Shown: positions 27,246-36,847, counted from the stretch's first letter. The stretch is DNA of 64,000 nt from Limibacter armeniacum (GCF_036880985.1 NZ_JBAJNO010000003.1:1-64000); one strand, 5' to 3'. Program-made: numbers and translations. The notes: a model not told the origin generated them from the sequence alone.

Positions 27246-27291
27246 ATAACAGCTTTCAGTTAATTCAACCTATTTACTTTCGCAGTGTTAT
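27246..27291 (-). repeat. possible short variant of the hairpin repeat
   Basis: 46 bp with inverted ends ATAACA and TGTTAT. Read on the minus strand it contains TAGGTTGAATTAACTGAAAG, similar to the repeat core (TAGGTTAGTATTATATTGGA in copy F). It is short, and its orientation is opposite to the eight main copies, so the relation is tentative. Confidence 0.3.
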
Positions 27292-27389
27292 AACCTAGAT
27301 TTCTGCATTTTAAAGATAAAAAGATAAGTAAGAAGTAATCAGTTATTTTTTTAATATTTACAACTAGAACTATCTACTCAAAAATATCA

Positions 27390-28991
27390 ATGAACTCATT
27401 TTGCAAAGCTAAGTTGTCAACGATTCTCTTCTTTGTTTTAAGTATAAGTTGTATTTCAGCCCAAACACTTGATAGAAGAAAGTTAAATACTGAAACAGCT
27501 ATTGAAGAAACTATATCTTCATTTGAAAACCATACATATACTATTGATTTAGAAAATGGGATGGCAATTATAGGAAAGGTTATACAGGTAAATATAGATC
27601 TTGTAATTGATATCTATAAGCCAAATGGTCAACTTTTAAAACAAATTGAGAGTCCCAATGGAAAAAATGGAGTTGAAGCCATTGATATAACTTCCAATGA
27701 ATCTGGAACTTATAAAATAAATATTCATACACTTGATAAAAACACCTTCAAAGGAAGCTATCAACTAAAAGTTGAACAGATTTTAACTTTGGAACAAAAT
27801 ACAAGGCGTATTATAAAGAGAGAACTTCCAACTGACACATTATATAATCTATGGGAAGCCTCGCTTACTGATGATAAAGCTATTGACACTTTTTTAGCTG
27901 CTCAAGCCCAAAGTCATATAATAGAGCTTATTGATAGTGATGATTCAAATATGCTTGTAACTTACTTCTGTGTGCCTCACAAAAACACAGAGTATGTTAT
28001 GTTAAGTGGCGGACCTGATTTTTTAGGATTAAGATTTCAGAGATTACCAAATACTAAATTATTTTTTGTAACCCAGCGAGTACCTAAAGATGCTCGATTT
28101 AATTACGGTTTCAATTATTTCAACCTAGATAAAGCCGGACCAAATGGAGAAATAGTATCAAGGAGTGTAGAACACGCTTATGATGGTACAGTTGAAATGC
28201 CCAGTGCACCAAAGCAGGTTTACATCTCAGAAAGAGACGGTATAGAAAAAGGCAGCTTATTCCTTACTTCAATCTACAGTGATTTTTTACAGGAAGACCG
28301 AAAAATAACGATCCATACACCTGCAAATTATAATCCCAATAAACCTCATAATCTATTAATCGTTTTTGATGGTGAAGCTTATGGGGCAAGACCCAATCGC
28401 AAAGCTAGAATACCAACTCCCACCATAGTAGATAACCTACTTGCTGATAAAAAGATCACTCCTACAGTTACAGTTTTAGTATGGTCAATGGGTAAAAGAA
28501 GTAAAGACCTAATAAGTGAAAAATTTGGGAATTTCATTTCAAAAGAATTAATTCCATGGGCTCGTTCAGCATACAATATTTACCCTATATCTGATAAAAT
28601 CATCTTAGCTGGTTCAAGTAGAGGAGGATTTGCTGCAAGTTATATTGCATTACAACATTCGGATGTAATAGGAAACGTAATCTCCCAATCAGGTTCATAC
28701 TGGATAAAAGGAACCAACGATGAAAACCATTGGATTTATCCAGAAGACAACGGAATGCTAATTGACTTGTATAAGCAGAGTAAACTACTACCTATCAAAT
28801 TCTATATGGATATTGGGCTTTATGATGCAGGAGCTTCCATGCTTGGAATGAATAGACAATTTCGAGATATTCTTGAGCTAAAAGGTTATAAAGTAGATTA
28901 TCATGAATTTAAGGGAGGTCACAACTATGTTAATTGGAGGGGAACATTTTCCAATGGATTAATCTCATTAATTGGGACTGCGGCAGAGTAA
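27390..28991 (+). CDS. secreted alpha/beta-hydrolase, enterochelin-esterase-like
   Basis: 533 residues with a signal peptide (ending SCISAQ at about 24). About residues 30-130 resemble a bacterial pre-peptidase C-terminal-like beta domain. About 135-280 match the N-terminal domain of enterochelin esterases. The C-terminal ~250 residues are an esterase-D-like alpha/beta-hydrolase. The nucleophile elbow is ILAGSSRGGFAASY and the last His is in FKGGHNYVNW, with a plausible Asp in MDIGLYDAG. It likely cleaves esters of siderophores or other small molecules outside the cytoplasm. It is solitary and followed by a strong terminator. Confidence 0.85.
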   Translation: MNSFCKAKLSTILFFVLSISCISAQTLDRRKLNTETAIEETISSFENHTYTIDLENGMAIIGKVIQVNIDLVIDIYKPNGQLLKQIESPNGKNGVEAIDITSNESGTYKINIHTLDKNTFKGSYQLKVEQILTLEQNTRRIIKRELPTDTLYNLWEASLTDDKAIDTFLAAQAQSHIIELIDSDDSNMLVTYFCVPHKNTEYVMLSGGPDFLGLRFQRLPNTKLFFVTQRVPKDARFNYGFNYFNLDKAGPNGEIVSRSVEHAYDGTVEMPSAPKQVYISERDGIEKGSLFLTSIYSDFLQEDRKITIHTPANYNPNKPHNLLIVFDGEAYGARPNRKARIPTPTIVDNLLADKKITPTVTVLVWSMGKRSKDLISEKFGNFISKELIPWARSAYNIYPISDKIILAGSSRGGFAASYIALQHSDVIGNVISQSGSYWIKGTNDENHWIYPEDNGMLIDLYKQSKLLPIKFYMDIGLYDAGASMLGMNRQFRDILELKGYKVDYHEFKGGHNYVNWRGTFSNGLISLIGTAAE

Positions 28992-29043
28992 TAAGCCCCT
29001 TTACATAAAACATATTTAGAAATAAAATCGCATTGCTTTCCTG

Positions 29044-29070
29044 AGCCAAACCCTAAAGGTTTGGCTTTTT
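29044..29070 (+). terminator. intrinsic terminator after esterase gene
   Basis: The arms AGCCAAACC and GGTTTGGCT flank a short loop (CTAAA) and are followed by T5. It is the recurrent terminator type of this genome. Confidence 0.9.
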
Positions 29071-29181
29071 ATTTTATACTTAAGCGTGTTTATAAAGTGC
29101 ATAAAATTTGCAAATGGTTTAAGTCCGTCTAAATCCATTTATTAATTTTATAATTGTTCTTTATTTAAAAAGTACAAACTA

Positions 29182-29820
29182 GTGAAAACAATTAATTCAA
29201 TGAACAAAATAAGCCGTTCTGACTATAAAGTATTGCATCAATTTCTTGAATCAGCGGAACCATTGAGTGAAGACCTTTTTGAAGAAATAAGAGACTATAT
29301 CAGTAAGAAAACATATAAAAAAGGAGAGGCTATCCTAAGAGCTGGAGACATTGAAGTCAATTCCAATATTGTGGTAAAAGGCGTTGTATTACAATATGTA
29401 TTTGATGAAGACATCCCCATCACCATTAATATTACCCCAAAAGGGCTCTCATTTAACAGCTTAAAGAGTTATATCGATGGGTCTCCTTCGGTCGAAATTC
29501 ACGAAGCAATTACTGATGTTGAGATTCTTACTATCAAAAAGAATGATTTAGAAATGCTAGCTAAAAAGTATCATGAGTTTAGCTATATCATGTACAAAGT
29601 CTATGAAAAAATACTGCTTGACCGTGAAAACAGAATGTTCCTATTGCAGTACAGATGTCCCTCCAAGCGTTTTATGCTATTTCATAAAATTATTGAGCGC
29701 GCAAACTGGATGCTGGAAGACACACCTGATAAATACATTGCCAGCTATCTGAATATGACACCTCAACAATACAGTAAAGAGAAGAAAAAATATAGGCTAA
29801 TGCTGAATAAAAGCAATTAA
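29182..29820 (+). CDS. Crp/Fnr family regulator
   Basis: 212 residues from a GTG at 29182. An ATG at 29200 (MNKISRSDYK) is an equally good start. It is a Crp-like beta-roll of about 30-130 residues (YISKKTYKKGEAILRAGDIE), followed by a helix region and a short C-terminal helix-turn-helix ending IASYLNMTPQQYSKEKKKYR. The DNA-binding domain is shorter and less typical than in Fnr, as in many Bacteroidota Crp-like proteins. No ligand residues for cAMP or an iron-sulfur cluster are seen. Its targets are unknown. It may act on the adjacent T9SS-secreted protein gene, which starts 91 bp downstream. Confidence 0.8.
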   Translation: MKTINSMNKISRSDYKVLHQFLESAEPLSEDLFEEIRDYISKKTYKKGEAILRAGDIEVNSNIVVKGVVLQYVFDEDIPITINITPKGLSFNSLKSYIDGSPSVEIHEAITDVEILTIKKNDLEMLAKKYHEFSYIMYKVYEKILLDRENRMFLLQYRCPSKRFMLFHKIIERANWMLEDTPDKYIASYLNMTPQQYSKEKKKYRLMLNKSN

Positions 29821-29911
29821 TACAAAAAATATAGGATAAGTTATCTAGAGGCAACTTCAGTTTAAGAAACAACTATTTTCTTGTACCCAAAACTGAAACA
29901 TTTAGATCAAC

Positions 29912-31312
29912 ATGCTTAGGTATATTACTTTTTCTTTGATTGGTTCATTGATTACATTATCAGTATATAGTCAAACCCAAAACAAGTTAACAACATTAGA
30001 AGTGGAGACCGGATTACATCAGCATCTCAAGCAAATGTCAAATCCTTTAAAACAAACACTCTTATTTTCTGATGGAACCAATGCATACAAGTTAGATAGT
30101 ATTATTGATTATCGCTTTAATGAATCAACTGGAAAATGGGATGAAAAATTATTTAAAAAGAGTTTTGTCTATGATGAGAATTTCAATGACACTTTAGTCA
30201 TCAACTCAATATGGGACAAAAACGACCAACATTGGAAGAACGTAACCAAAGAAATCACGCAATACAATAATAATAAGGTATTAAGTTATGAACGGCATAT
30301 ACTCTCAAAGTCAGGACAGAGAATAGATTACACCTATAACGACAAAGAAGAACTGACTGAAATAACAGAGAGCAAATGGCTATTTGGGGATGGGAAATGG
30401 CTTCAGATCAAAAAGCAGGTAAATAGTTACAATTCAGCGGGTGTAATAATCGCTGACACGCTATATTATAAATTTACAGACTCAGAAGAGTGGGTACCGG
30501 TCAAAAAAACACAATATAGCTATAATGCTGAAGGTGATCTACTGGTTGACACAATCTACAACAAACAAAAAGGCTCAGATGTATGGCAGCTGTTTGGTAA
30601 AACTGAGTATGCTTACAACAATGGATATATAGAGCTTCTTACCTCATCAAATTGGAGTGTTGATTCTAAACAATTTATCCCATACTTAAAAAAGCAGACA
30701 CTTTATGATTACGATGAATGGCATGTGTATGGCACGAATGAATATGAGTGGGATAAAGCAAGCAAAGACTGGAAAATTACAAAAGCAAAATCCTATGGCT
30801 TTGACGATGAAAATCATGTGAATTCCTGCACAAACAAAACTTGGGATTTCGACACTACAACAGTACAAGAAGTTTTTAATTTTGACTACACTATAGACAA
30901 TAGTAATTTACGCTTGCCTACAATCCTAGATGCGAACGAAAGAGTAGCTTTTCATCATAAAATAATCAGTAAACAAGCTCTAAAATACAATCACACAATC
31001 AGTGAAATGGAGAAGTTCCGTGAAACGGCGTATTACTATTCAGTTGAGGAAGTATTTACTGGTATTGACGATATTGATCAGGATGTAGTGAGTGTATATC
31101 CCAACCCTGCATCGGAATGTATAATTGTTAAGTTTTCCAACACTTACAAACAGACTTCCTTTGCCCTATATGATATAAACGGAAAGGAAATACTATCTAA
31201 AACACTCAGGAATAAGGAAAAAATAGATATTGACCGTCTAAAGAAAGGAATATACTTTTACAGTATCCATATTGGTCAAAGCAAGGTCACAGGAAAGTTG
31301 ATTAAAGACTAA
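29912..31312 (+). CDS. T9SS-secreted repeat protein with type A sorting domain
   Basis: 466 residues. It has a signal peptide (ending LSVYSQ) and a C-terminal type A sorting domain of about 70 residues (VSVYPNPASECIIVKF, then YDINGKEILSKTL and KKGIYFYSI), so export by the type IX system is well supported. The body consists of degenerate ~40-residue repeats built on a W-x5-K-x4-Y pattern (for example WLQIKKQVNSYN and WVPVKKTQYSYNAEG). They suggest a beta-rich surface protein. No catalytic motif is visible. The recurrent terminator type follows at 31364. Confidence 0.85.
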   Translation: MLRYITFSLIGSLITLSVYSQTQNKLTTLEVETGLHQHLKQMSNPLKQTLLFSDGTNAYKLDSIIDYRFNESTGKWDEKLFKKSFVYDENFNDTLVINSIWDKNDQHWKNVTKEITQYNNNKVLSYERHILSKSGQRIDYTYNDKEELTEITESKWLFGDGKWLQIKKQVNSYNSAGVIIADTLYYKFTDSEEWVPVKKTQYSYNAEGDLLVDTIYNKQKGSDVWQLFGKTEYAYNNGYIELLTSSNWSVDSKQFIPYLKKQTLYDYDEWHVYGTNEYEWDKASKDWKITKAKSYGFDDENHVNSCTNKTWDFDTTTVQEVFNFDYTIDNSNLRLPTILDANERVAFHHKIISKQALKYNHTISEMEKFRETAYYYSVEEVFTGIDDIDQDVVSVYPNPASECIIVKFSNTYKQTSFALYDINGKEILSKTLRNKEKIDIDRLKKGIYFYSIHIGQSKVTGKLIKD

Positions 31313-31363
31313 AGTGTAACAGTCTCATTGTATGACCAAACAAATCAAGTTTATCTGTCCTAT

Positions 31364-31392
31364 GCCAGACCCAAAGGGTTTGGCTCTTTATT
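31364..31392 (+). terminator. intrinsic terminator after T9SS protein gene
   Basis: Arms GCCAGACCC and GGGTTTGGC (one G-T wobble) are followed by a T-rich run. Confidence 0.85.
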
Positions 31393-31686
31393 TTTGGTTA
31401 GGACTATTTCCAAAAAAACTGAATGAACAAACTCTCTACACTCCCCTATTTAATTTTCTCAAAACCTCTCAGCTATTCGAGTAAAATAGTAAAAGTCAAA
31501 CATGTCAGAAAAGATCAAAATATCAGTTTCTTGCAAGAGGATTCTTGCATCAAGAAAATACGTTTAGGCACTTCTTGAAAAGCCCCCAGAACTATTCACC
31601 CCTTATTTGGAAATTTCACCCCAAACCGCCTGATTTTATTGATTAAGCAGGTTTCTCCTACTTTTTTGCTACAAAAATTATAGCAA

Positions 31687-32838
31687 ATGAAAAGGAGTTT
31701 ATTGATATCAGTGGTCTTTATAATATGGTTAACATCCTGTACCAAACAAAGACCAACACCTATAAAAGACCTATCAATTAGGTTGGATAGTCTTATTACA
31801 CATGAGCATGACTCAAACAGGTTCGATGGAACAATAGTCGTTGGAACACAGGACTCCATTCTATTCCAGCGAGCCATCGGTACTGCTAACCGAGTTTGGG
31901 ATATCCCGATGCGTATGGACTCCCGTTTTGATATCTGTTCACTTGACAAATCTTTTACAGCAACTTTAGTGCTGATGGCAGTAGAAGAAGGTAAGCTATC
32001 ACTGGACGATCACCTAACTGACCTTCTGAAACCTCTTAATTACTCAGGGGCTTTCGATCCTAATATCACCATTCACCAAATGCTTACCCATACTTCTGGG
32101 CTAGCTCATTATGAACACATGGCTCCCAATCTACAATTGGATTGGTTTCGCCCATTTAAAAGAAAACATTTCAATAATCCTGAATATATAGACTTTATCA
32201 GCACCGTCCCTACGGTCAACAGTCCTGGGAAGCAATTCTATTACAGCAGTTTTGCCTATCACTTATTGGCTATTATCCTTGAGGATATATACCAGCAACC
32301 TTACGCTGAATTGTTGAATGAAAAGATCTGCCAACCCCTGGAACTGAGGCAGACTTTTAGCACTTCCGACAACCTTGAAGTCCACAAGCATATGGTGGAA
32401 GCCTACAACTACCACGAGCTTTCGGATAGTTGGAAACGGAATCAATTTATTGACCTGACCCTTGGAAGAAGAATTTTCTCCACTTCTCACGATCTCTATC
32501 TATGGGGAAAAGCCATGAGTGCAGCCTCACTTTTGAGTCCCGAATCCATGAAACGAATGCATAGCAATTATCTCAAAGAGATTACCCCTGATATCTCATA
32601 TGGCTATGGGTGGGCAGTGTTTGACAAAAAGGGGAACTACCATATGGGAAACCTCGGGATTGACCAGAAGTATATCATTCATGGAGGCGCTACCGAAGGC
32701 TTCAGGTCCATGCTTGTCAACATTGAAAATGGACAATACATCATTGCTTTTTTGACCAACATAGGAGATCAGGTCAATGAAATAGAAATCACTAAAAAAA
32801 TTGCTAACATCTTAATCGAATCTAAATATGATAACTAA
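31687..32838 (+). CDS. serine beta-lactamase-like hydrolase lipoprotein
   Basis: 383 residues with lipobox LTSC (Cys at 18). It belongs to the class C beta-lactamase / D-aminopeptidase / esterase superfamily. The SxxK motif is SLDK in RFDICSLDKSFTA, the YxN-like element is YYSSFAYH, and a final HGGATEGF corresponds to the KTG/HxG box. These proteins usually act as esterases, peptidases or transpeptidase relatives. True resistance to beta-lactams cannot be claimed from sequence. It overlaps the next gene by 11 bases, so they are co-translated. The gene lies between two strong terminators. Confidence 0.85.
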   Translation: MKRSLLISVVFIIWLTSCTKQRPTPIKDLSIRLDSLITHEHDSNRFDGTIVVGTQDSILFQRAIGTANRVWDIPMRMDSRFDICSLDKSFTATLVLMAVEEGKLSLDDHLTDLLKPLNYSGAFDPNITIHQMLTHTSGLAHYEHMAPNLQLDWFRPFKRKHFNNPEYIDFISTVPTVNSPGKQFYYSSFAYHLLAIILEDIYQQPYAELLNEKICQPLELRQTFSTSDNLEVHKHMVEAYNYHELSDSWKRNQFIDLTLGRRIFSTSHDLYLWGKAMSAASLLSPESMKRMHSNYLKEITPDISYGYGWAVFDKKGNYHMGNLGIDQKYIIHGGATEGFRSMLVNIENGQYIIAFLTNIGDQVNEIEITKKIANILIESKYDN

Positions 32839-33520
32839 ACAAATTGCACTTCTCAGTCTTTTGCTTATTGTATCAGCTATCACAATGGCGCAACCTGTAG
32901 TAGGTTTTTGGAAGGTGGATCTGGTAATGGTAGGTGATATGGATGTAACTCCAGTAGCCAAATGGTTTAAATACCATCAAGATCATAGCTATCAAGCCGG
33001 AAATGGTTGGAGTCAGAACAGTGTTGGTACTTGGACATACGATAAACAAAAGGAGGAATTTTTGCCATTTAACAGCAAGGGTGAACCGGATGAATTTGGG
33101 GCTTTCAAGACCAGTTTCGAGGATGGAAAAATGTATTGGGAAAGAGAAGAAGAAGGCATGAAAGTGAAGGTAACTCTTTCTCCTACAACAGAGATGCCAA
33201 TGGCTCCCAAAGACAGTATTGCTGGAAAATGGCAGTTAGTCTCTATAATCAAAGAGGGTAAGGATATCACCGATTTACACAAAGCAAACCATCAAGAGGA
33301 AATATTTATTCGTTGGGGAGGCACTTATATCAAGACAAATCCTGATGGTTCGAAATCACATGGCTTTTGGCATATGGATCCACATCACCCAAAATTTCAT
33401 ATGGTAGACTGGAACAAAGAAGTGGATTTTATGGCCTTTAATATATCATTTGACCATGATCTGGTTAAAATGGTGCCATGGAAAGACAAGGAAATAACCT
33501 ACACCTACAAACGGAAATAA
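32828..33520 (+). CDS. secreted lipocalin-like protein
   Basis: 230 residues with a signal peptide (ending AITMAQ). Two similar beta-rich halves are visible, one starting VGFWKVDLVMVGDMDVTPVA and the other AGKWQLVSIIKEGKDITDLH. They suggest tandem lipocalin-like domains with the usual G-x-W strand A. I know no function for the family. The ATG overlaps the end of the beta-lactamase-like gene, so the two form a translationally coupled unit. The protein could be a periplasmic partner or a binding protein. A terminator lies 58 bp after the stop. Confidence 0.7.
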   Translation: MITKQIALLSLLLIVSAITMAQPVVGFWKVDLVMVGDMDVTPVAKWFKYHQDHSYQAGNGWSQNSVGTWTYDKQKEEFLPFNSKGEPDEFGAFKTSFEDGKMYWEREEEGMKVKVTLSPTTEMPMAPKDSIAGKWQLVSIIKEGKDITDLHKANHQEEIFIRWGGTYIKTNPDGSKSHGFWHMDPHHPKFHMVDWNKEVDFMAFNISFDHDLVKMVPWKDKEITYTYKRK

Positions 33521-33578
33521 AAGCTGATTGCAGGCAGTGCTGTGATTTAGCAAAAAGATAGATAAAGAAACTTTACTG

Positions 33579-33605
33579 AGCCAAACCCTTTGGGTTTGGC
33601 TTTTA
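33579..33605 (+). terminator. intrinsic terminator
   Basis: Perfect arms AGCCAAACCC and GGGTTTGGCT surround a 3-base loop and end in a T run. Confidence 0.92.
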
Positions 33606-33668
33606 TTATATCAAACCGTCTATGTCTATTTTAAGGTGATAAATCATTATTAAGAATTCATAAAATGG

Positions 33669-33760
33669 GTTATAACGCCCACCATCAGTTTATTAAATCT
33701 TGGGTTAGTACTATATTAGAAAGGATCAAGCTTGAATAAATGACTGTTTGATGTTATATC
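33669..33760 (+). repeat. dispersed hairpin repeat, copy D (best reference copy)
   Basis: Ends GTTATAAC (33669-33676) and GTTATAT (33753-33759) are partly complementary. The inner arms TTTATTAAATCTTG (33689-33702) and CAAGCTTGAATAAA (33727-33740) pair in 12 of 14 positions. The two mismatches face each other at positions 7 and 10. The loop between carries GGTTAGTACTATATT. It precedes the DUF1963 gene by 56 bp in the same direction. Confidence 0.75.
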
Positions 33761-33815
33761 AAAAAAAGAATTTTATTTAGATAATATAAGGACTTGGATA
33801 GTACACTAATACCTA

Positions 33816-34538
33816 ATGGCAATGAAAAAACAAGTATTCGATATAATCTCACTTGCACCAAGTAACAAGAGATACTTCCCTGCCTATATGAAAAAGGAAG
33901 ACTGGATGGGAGAAGAATATGTAAAATATACTGAATTAGAGATTCCTCTTGGTCACTCTAGGTATGGCGGGCCTGTGATAGATTTGCCTGAAGGTGTTCA
34001 AGTTCCTCAAGGTATGAGGTTTGCCGCACAATTGGACTTATCTGAAATATCCAAGTACGACGTTGCAGGACGACTCCCCAAAAAGGGGCAGCTCATCTTC
34101 TTTTCAGATATAATGTCGGACTCAGGAAAAGTGTTATATACCACTGTAGCCAATGAAAACTTGTGCAGAAATATCATAGAGCATGAAGACAACTTTTGGG
34201 AGGGTGTTCTGATTGATAAAGTATGGTCAGATCGTGAATCATGGAATGAGAGATTTCGCAAGCCTGAAGACAATTGGGACAAGCAATATGTAAACGAGAC
34301 CGGATTGCTTTGGGATGATTTTGCAGGAAGTGAGAAGTCTAAGATATTTGGGATATTCACACACTGTCAATTGGAACAAACTGAGATTGAACAAATCACT
34401 AACGCTGACAAAATCGTCCTTCTCCAAATAGGAGAAAATGGTTTTAATGATGAAGGTGTTTTCAGTGTCCTTATTGCAGAAAAAGATTTGGAAAAATTGA
34501 ATTTTGAGAACTGCGAATTTTATTGGGGACAAACATAA
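33816..34538 (+). CDS. DUF1963 (YwqG-like) protein
   Basis: 240 residues, cytoplasmic. The pattern MRFAAQLDLSEISKYDVAGR followed by GQLIFFSD, and the late KIFGIFTHCQLEQ and VLLQIGENGF, match the YwqG/DUF1963 family of unknown function. A second in-frame ATG two codons downstream is an equally good start. It stands alone 56 bp after hairpin repeat D and is transcribed away from it. In many bacteria DUF1963 genes occur as solitary accessory genes. I can state no catalytic role. Confidence 0.78.
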   Translation: MAMKKQVFDIISLAPSNKRYFPAYMKKEDWMGEEYVKYTELEIPLGHSRYGGPVIDLPEGVQVPQGMRFAAQLDLSEISKYDVAGRLPKKGQLIFFSDIMSDSGKVLYTTVANENLCRNIIEHEDNFWEGVLIDKVWSDRESWNERFRKPEDNWDKQYVNETGLLWDDFAGSEKSKIFGIFTHCQLEQTEIEQITNADKIVLLQIGENGFNDEGVFSVLIAEKDLEKLNFENCEFYWGQT

Positions 34539-34600
34539 CAAACCATGCCTCACCTATATTAGAGTTAATATGCCTTTCATGATGCTGTTACACCTTTTAC

Positions 34601-34638
34601 AAAAATGAAAAGCGGTACAGAATCACTTCCATACCGCT
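34601..34638 (-). terminator. probable terminator of thioredoxin-like gene
   Basis: Arms AGCGGTA and TACCGCT pair over 7 bp. On the minus strand the stem is followed by a T-rich stretch. It lies about 45 bp beyond the stop at 34682. Confidence 0.55.
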
Positions 34639-34681
34639 GTACAGCATTAGAAATACCCTCGTATTCCTTTTTGCATATTTA

Positions 34682-36019
34682 TTAAGCTTGTTTCTTCAGC
34701 ATCTGCTCCAATTCATACTCGGCAGTAGGACGCTTTTTATTCTTAGGCCATTTCTCTAAAGCTGACTTCTTTAGTTCAATTGCTTCTTTTGTCTTCCCTC
34801 TCTTGTAAAGCATTTTGGCTTCCAAGTTCTCCAGTGTATAATCTCCCTCATTCAGTTTATAACCATACTTAATCCAGCTTTCGAGGTTTTTGTAATCCTT
34901 CTTGCTCTCAGCAAATTCTAGGTAGTCAGTCCCTATTTTATAGATAGTCTTGATTCTGTCAAATGCTTCTACCCCTATCTCATATCTTGGCATCATGAAA
35001 GCCCCTGTTTCAGTAGGGTTTTCATCATAGCTTTTCTTATATCGCTCGTATTTCGTTTGGTCCTCTTCTTTGATTTCCTTTAGTGGCTTAGAGGCTATCA
35101 GGCTATCGATATAACTATTAGCCGTTTCCATATAAGACTGACCGTCTTTAGCCAAAGTATAGTACATCAACTTATTCTCAATCTCATCCTCCCTTCTTTT
35201 ACGTTTTTCAGGAAGCTCTTCCCAGTTCTCCAAGAAAGCCTTCATCAACTCAGGATCTTTCGTATCAATCGCTTTTTCACGGGTGTTCCTTAACATTTGA
35301 GACTTGACTCTGCTCAATCTTTTATTGTCGATTTTTGAAGCTAATTTTGAGTACTCAGCAATATTTGCATTCAAGATGGCTTCTGATTTTCCATCTACTC
35401 TTAAAAAGCGGCTATACTTCAATATGAACTCCATCATCTCAGCACCATTCTCCTTGATCTCGGTTTGTACTGCCAACCACTGTTCAATACTTTCAGCAGG
35501 GTCTTCTCCATACTCGATCATTTTTTGAAAATAAATTTTCAGAAAATCCTCATCCTGCTGCCTTGCAGGATATAATTCCTTCAGCTTAGCCAAACTATAC
35601 TCACTGTTTAATGAGGCGATCGCTTTCTTACCTAGCGCTATAAAGCTATCGGCTTGCATGCCACCGGTTTCTGTATAAACCACCGTCCCTTCAGGTGTAA
35701 GGAACAGCAATGTAGGGTAGCTATATACTTCATATTGTTTGGCTGCAGCAAGCCCTTCTTTTTCTGCGTCCAGTTTTAGGCTGACAAACTTCTTATTGTA
35801 AAAGTCCCCTACTTCTTTCACAGGAAAAACATGCTTCACCAAATACTTGCATGGTCCACACCAAACCGTGTAAAAATCAACAAATACAAGTTTGTCTTCC
35901 TGCTTCGCCTTTTCAAGTGCCTCCTCCAAGGAAATGTGCTGAAAATCTACTCCTTGTGCGAACAAGCCGCTGTATAGTCCTATCATTAGAGATAGGCATA
36001 CAAATACTTTTTTCATCAT
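34682..36019 (-). CDS. periplasmic thioredoxin-fold protein with helical C-terminus
   Basis: 445 residues from the ATG at 36019, chosen because it begins a clean signal peptide (MMKKVFVCLSLMIGLYSGLF). A start at 36064 would put 15 polar residues ahead of it. The N-terminal domain is thioredoxin-like: EDKLVFVDFYTVWCGPCKYL carries the redox WCGPC motif, and SYPTLLFLTPEG carries the cis-proline. The remaining ~300 residues are helical and charged, TPR-like, and end in basic KKR-rich repeats. It probably reduces or isomerises disulfides, or works as a stress chaperone, in the periplasm. It is solitary, with a long upstream gap. Confidence 0.82.
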   Translation of the reverse strand: MMKKVFVCLSLMIGLYSGLFAQGVDFQHISLEEALEKAKQEDKLVFVDFYTVWCGPCKYLVKHVFPVKEVGDFYNKKFVSLKLDAEKEGLAAAKQYEVYSYPTLLFLTPEGTVVYTETGGMQADSFIALGKKAIASLNSEYSLAKLKELYPARQQDEDFLKIYFQKMIEYGEDPAESIEQWLAVQTEIKENGAEMMEFILKYSRFLRVDGKSEAILNANIAEYSKLASKIDNKRLSRVKSQMLRNTREKAIDTKDPELMKAFLENWEELPEKRKRREDEIENKLMYYTLAKDGQSYMETANSYIDSLIASKPLKEIKEEDQTKYERYKKSYDENPTETGAFMMPRYEIGVEAFDRIKTIYKIGTDYLEFAESKKDYKNLESWIKYGYKLNEGDYTLENLEAKMLYKRGKTKEAIELKKSALEKWPKNKKRPTAEYELEQMLKKQA

Positions 36020-36064
36020 AGTGATTGCGCTGTTTTGTATAACCCTGTTAAATAATTGTTTCAT

Positions 36065-36670
36065 TCCATTAATGCCTCCTATTGGTGTATTCAGAGTGTT
36101 ATTCAGGTTTTTAGCACTAAAAGTGAGTGTAATTTCTCAACACATATAGTAGTTTGAATAGTGCCAATAAACCTTGTGATTTTGGAAGCATTAAAAATGT
36201 ATGCTGATGATACACTTTTGTCTATGTATATATTGCCATTTGGTATGAAGACGCAAAAAATATGAAGTGGAGTGACAAAACATGAAAATTTAGGTAAACT
36301 TTTGTGTTTAGGTTCGTTCCAGTAATCTTAACACCCCAGTTTCAACCTTGCTCCAAACCAATACAGCTATGCGTAAAAGGAGGTAATTGTGAGAGAAGCA
36401 TTGATGGTTTTTACTTTAGGGACTAAAAGAGTCATTCTTTTTCTAAAATTGAATAGAACTAATCACGATTGGTTAATGTTTTCAAAACGAAAATTGTTCA
36501 TACTTTAAGCAGTGGCTTCTCCTCTATAAAGAGTCCTACTCTTTTAAACCTCAAGTACACACACTACTAAAGACCTAATTAACAAAGACTTACCTATCCA
36601 TCTCTTAGCAATACTCCTATCTAAATGCTTGTCTCTTTCTATTCACTTGATCATAATTTGATATAGCCTT
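36065..36670. other. 606-bp intergenic stretch without a recognised gene
   Basis: AT-rich sequence upstream of the divergent thioredoxin-like gene. I see no open frame with coding character and no copy of the hairpin repeat. It should contain the promoter of the thioredoxin-like gene. Confidence 0.5.
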
Positions 36671-36847
36671 ATGAATAAAGTAAAGGTATCTATTGTGACA
36701 GTCATAGGGATTATGACTTTCCAATTAATCTATGTTGCTTATAATCAATCCGAAAACATTAAGCAAAAGGATAAAATAACCCATGCAGAAAAGGATTCCA
36801 CTTTTAGTAACACTGAAGAATTGCTAAAAATCAAGGAGACTAAATAA
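36671..36847 (+). CDS. possible 58-residue membrane-anchored peptide
   Basis: An ATG at 36671 opens 58 codons ending at TAA 36845-36847. It has a basic start (MNKVKVS), a hydrophobic helix (IVTVIGIMTFQLIYVAY) and a polar, charged tail (NQSENIKQKDKITHAEKD). This is the layout of a small bitopic membrane protein. No homolog is known to me. The lone position 64 bp before another small secreted-type frame makes it plausible but unproven. Confidence 0.4.
   Translation: MNKVKVSIVTVIGIMTFQLIYVAYNQSENIKQKDKITHAEKDSTFSNTEELLKIKETK

Noticed and set aside
31687-32838. Beta-lactam resistance gene
   Set aside because: The SxxK/HGG motifs place it only in the broad serine hydrolase family, most members of which are not lactamases.
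33689-33740. Repeat core read as a Bacteroidota promoter (TAnnTTTG with an upstream TTG)
   Set aside because: TATATTG-like strings occur but the -33 TTTG is not at a constant distance, and the hairpin arms would not be needed. Kept only as an alternative.
36341-36356. 16-base string shared with the IS3 element (also at 42220-42235)
   Set aside because: One 16-base match is near the chance level in 64 kb and nothing around it continues the similarity.
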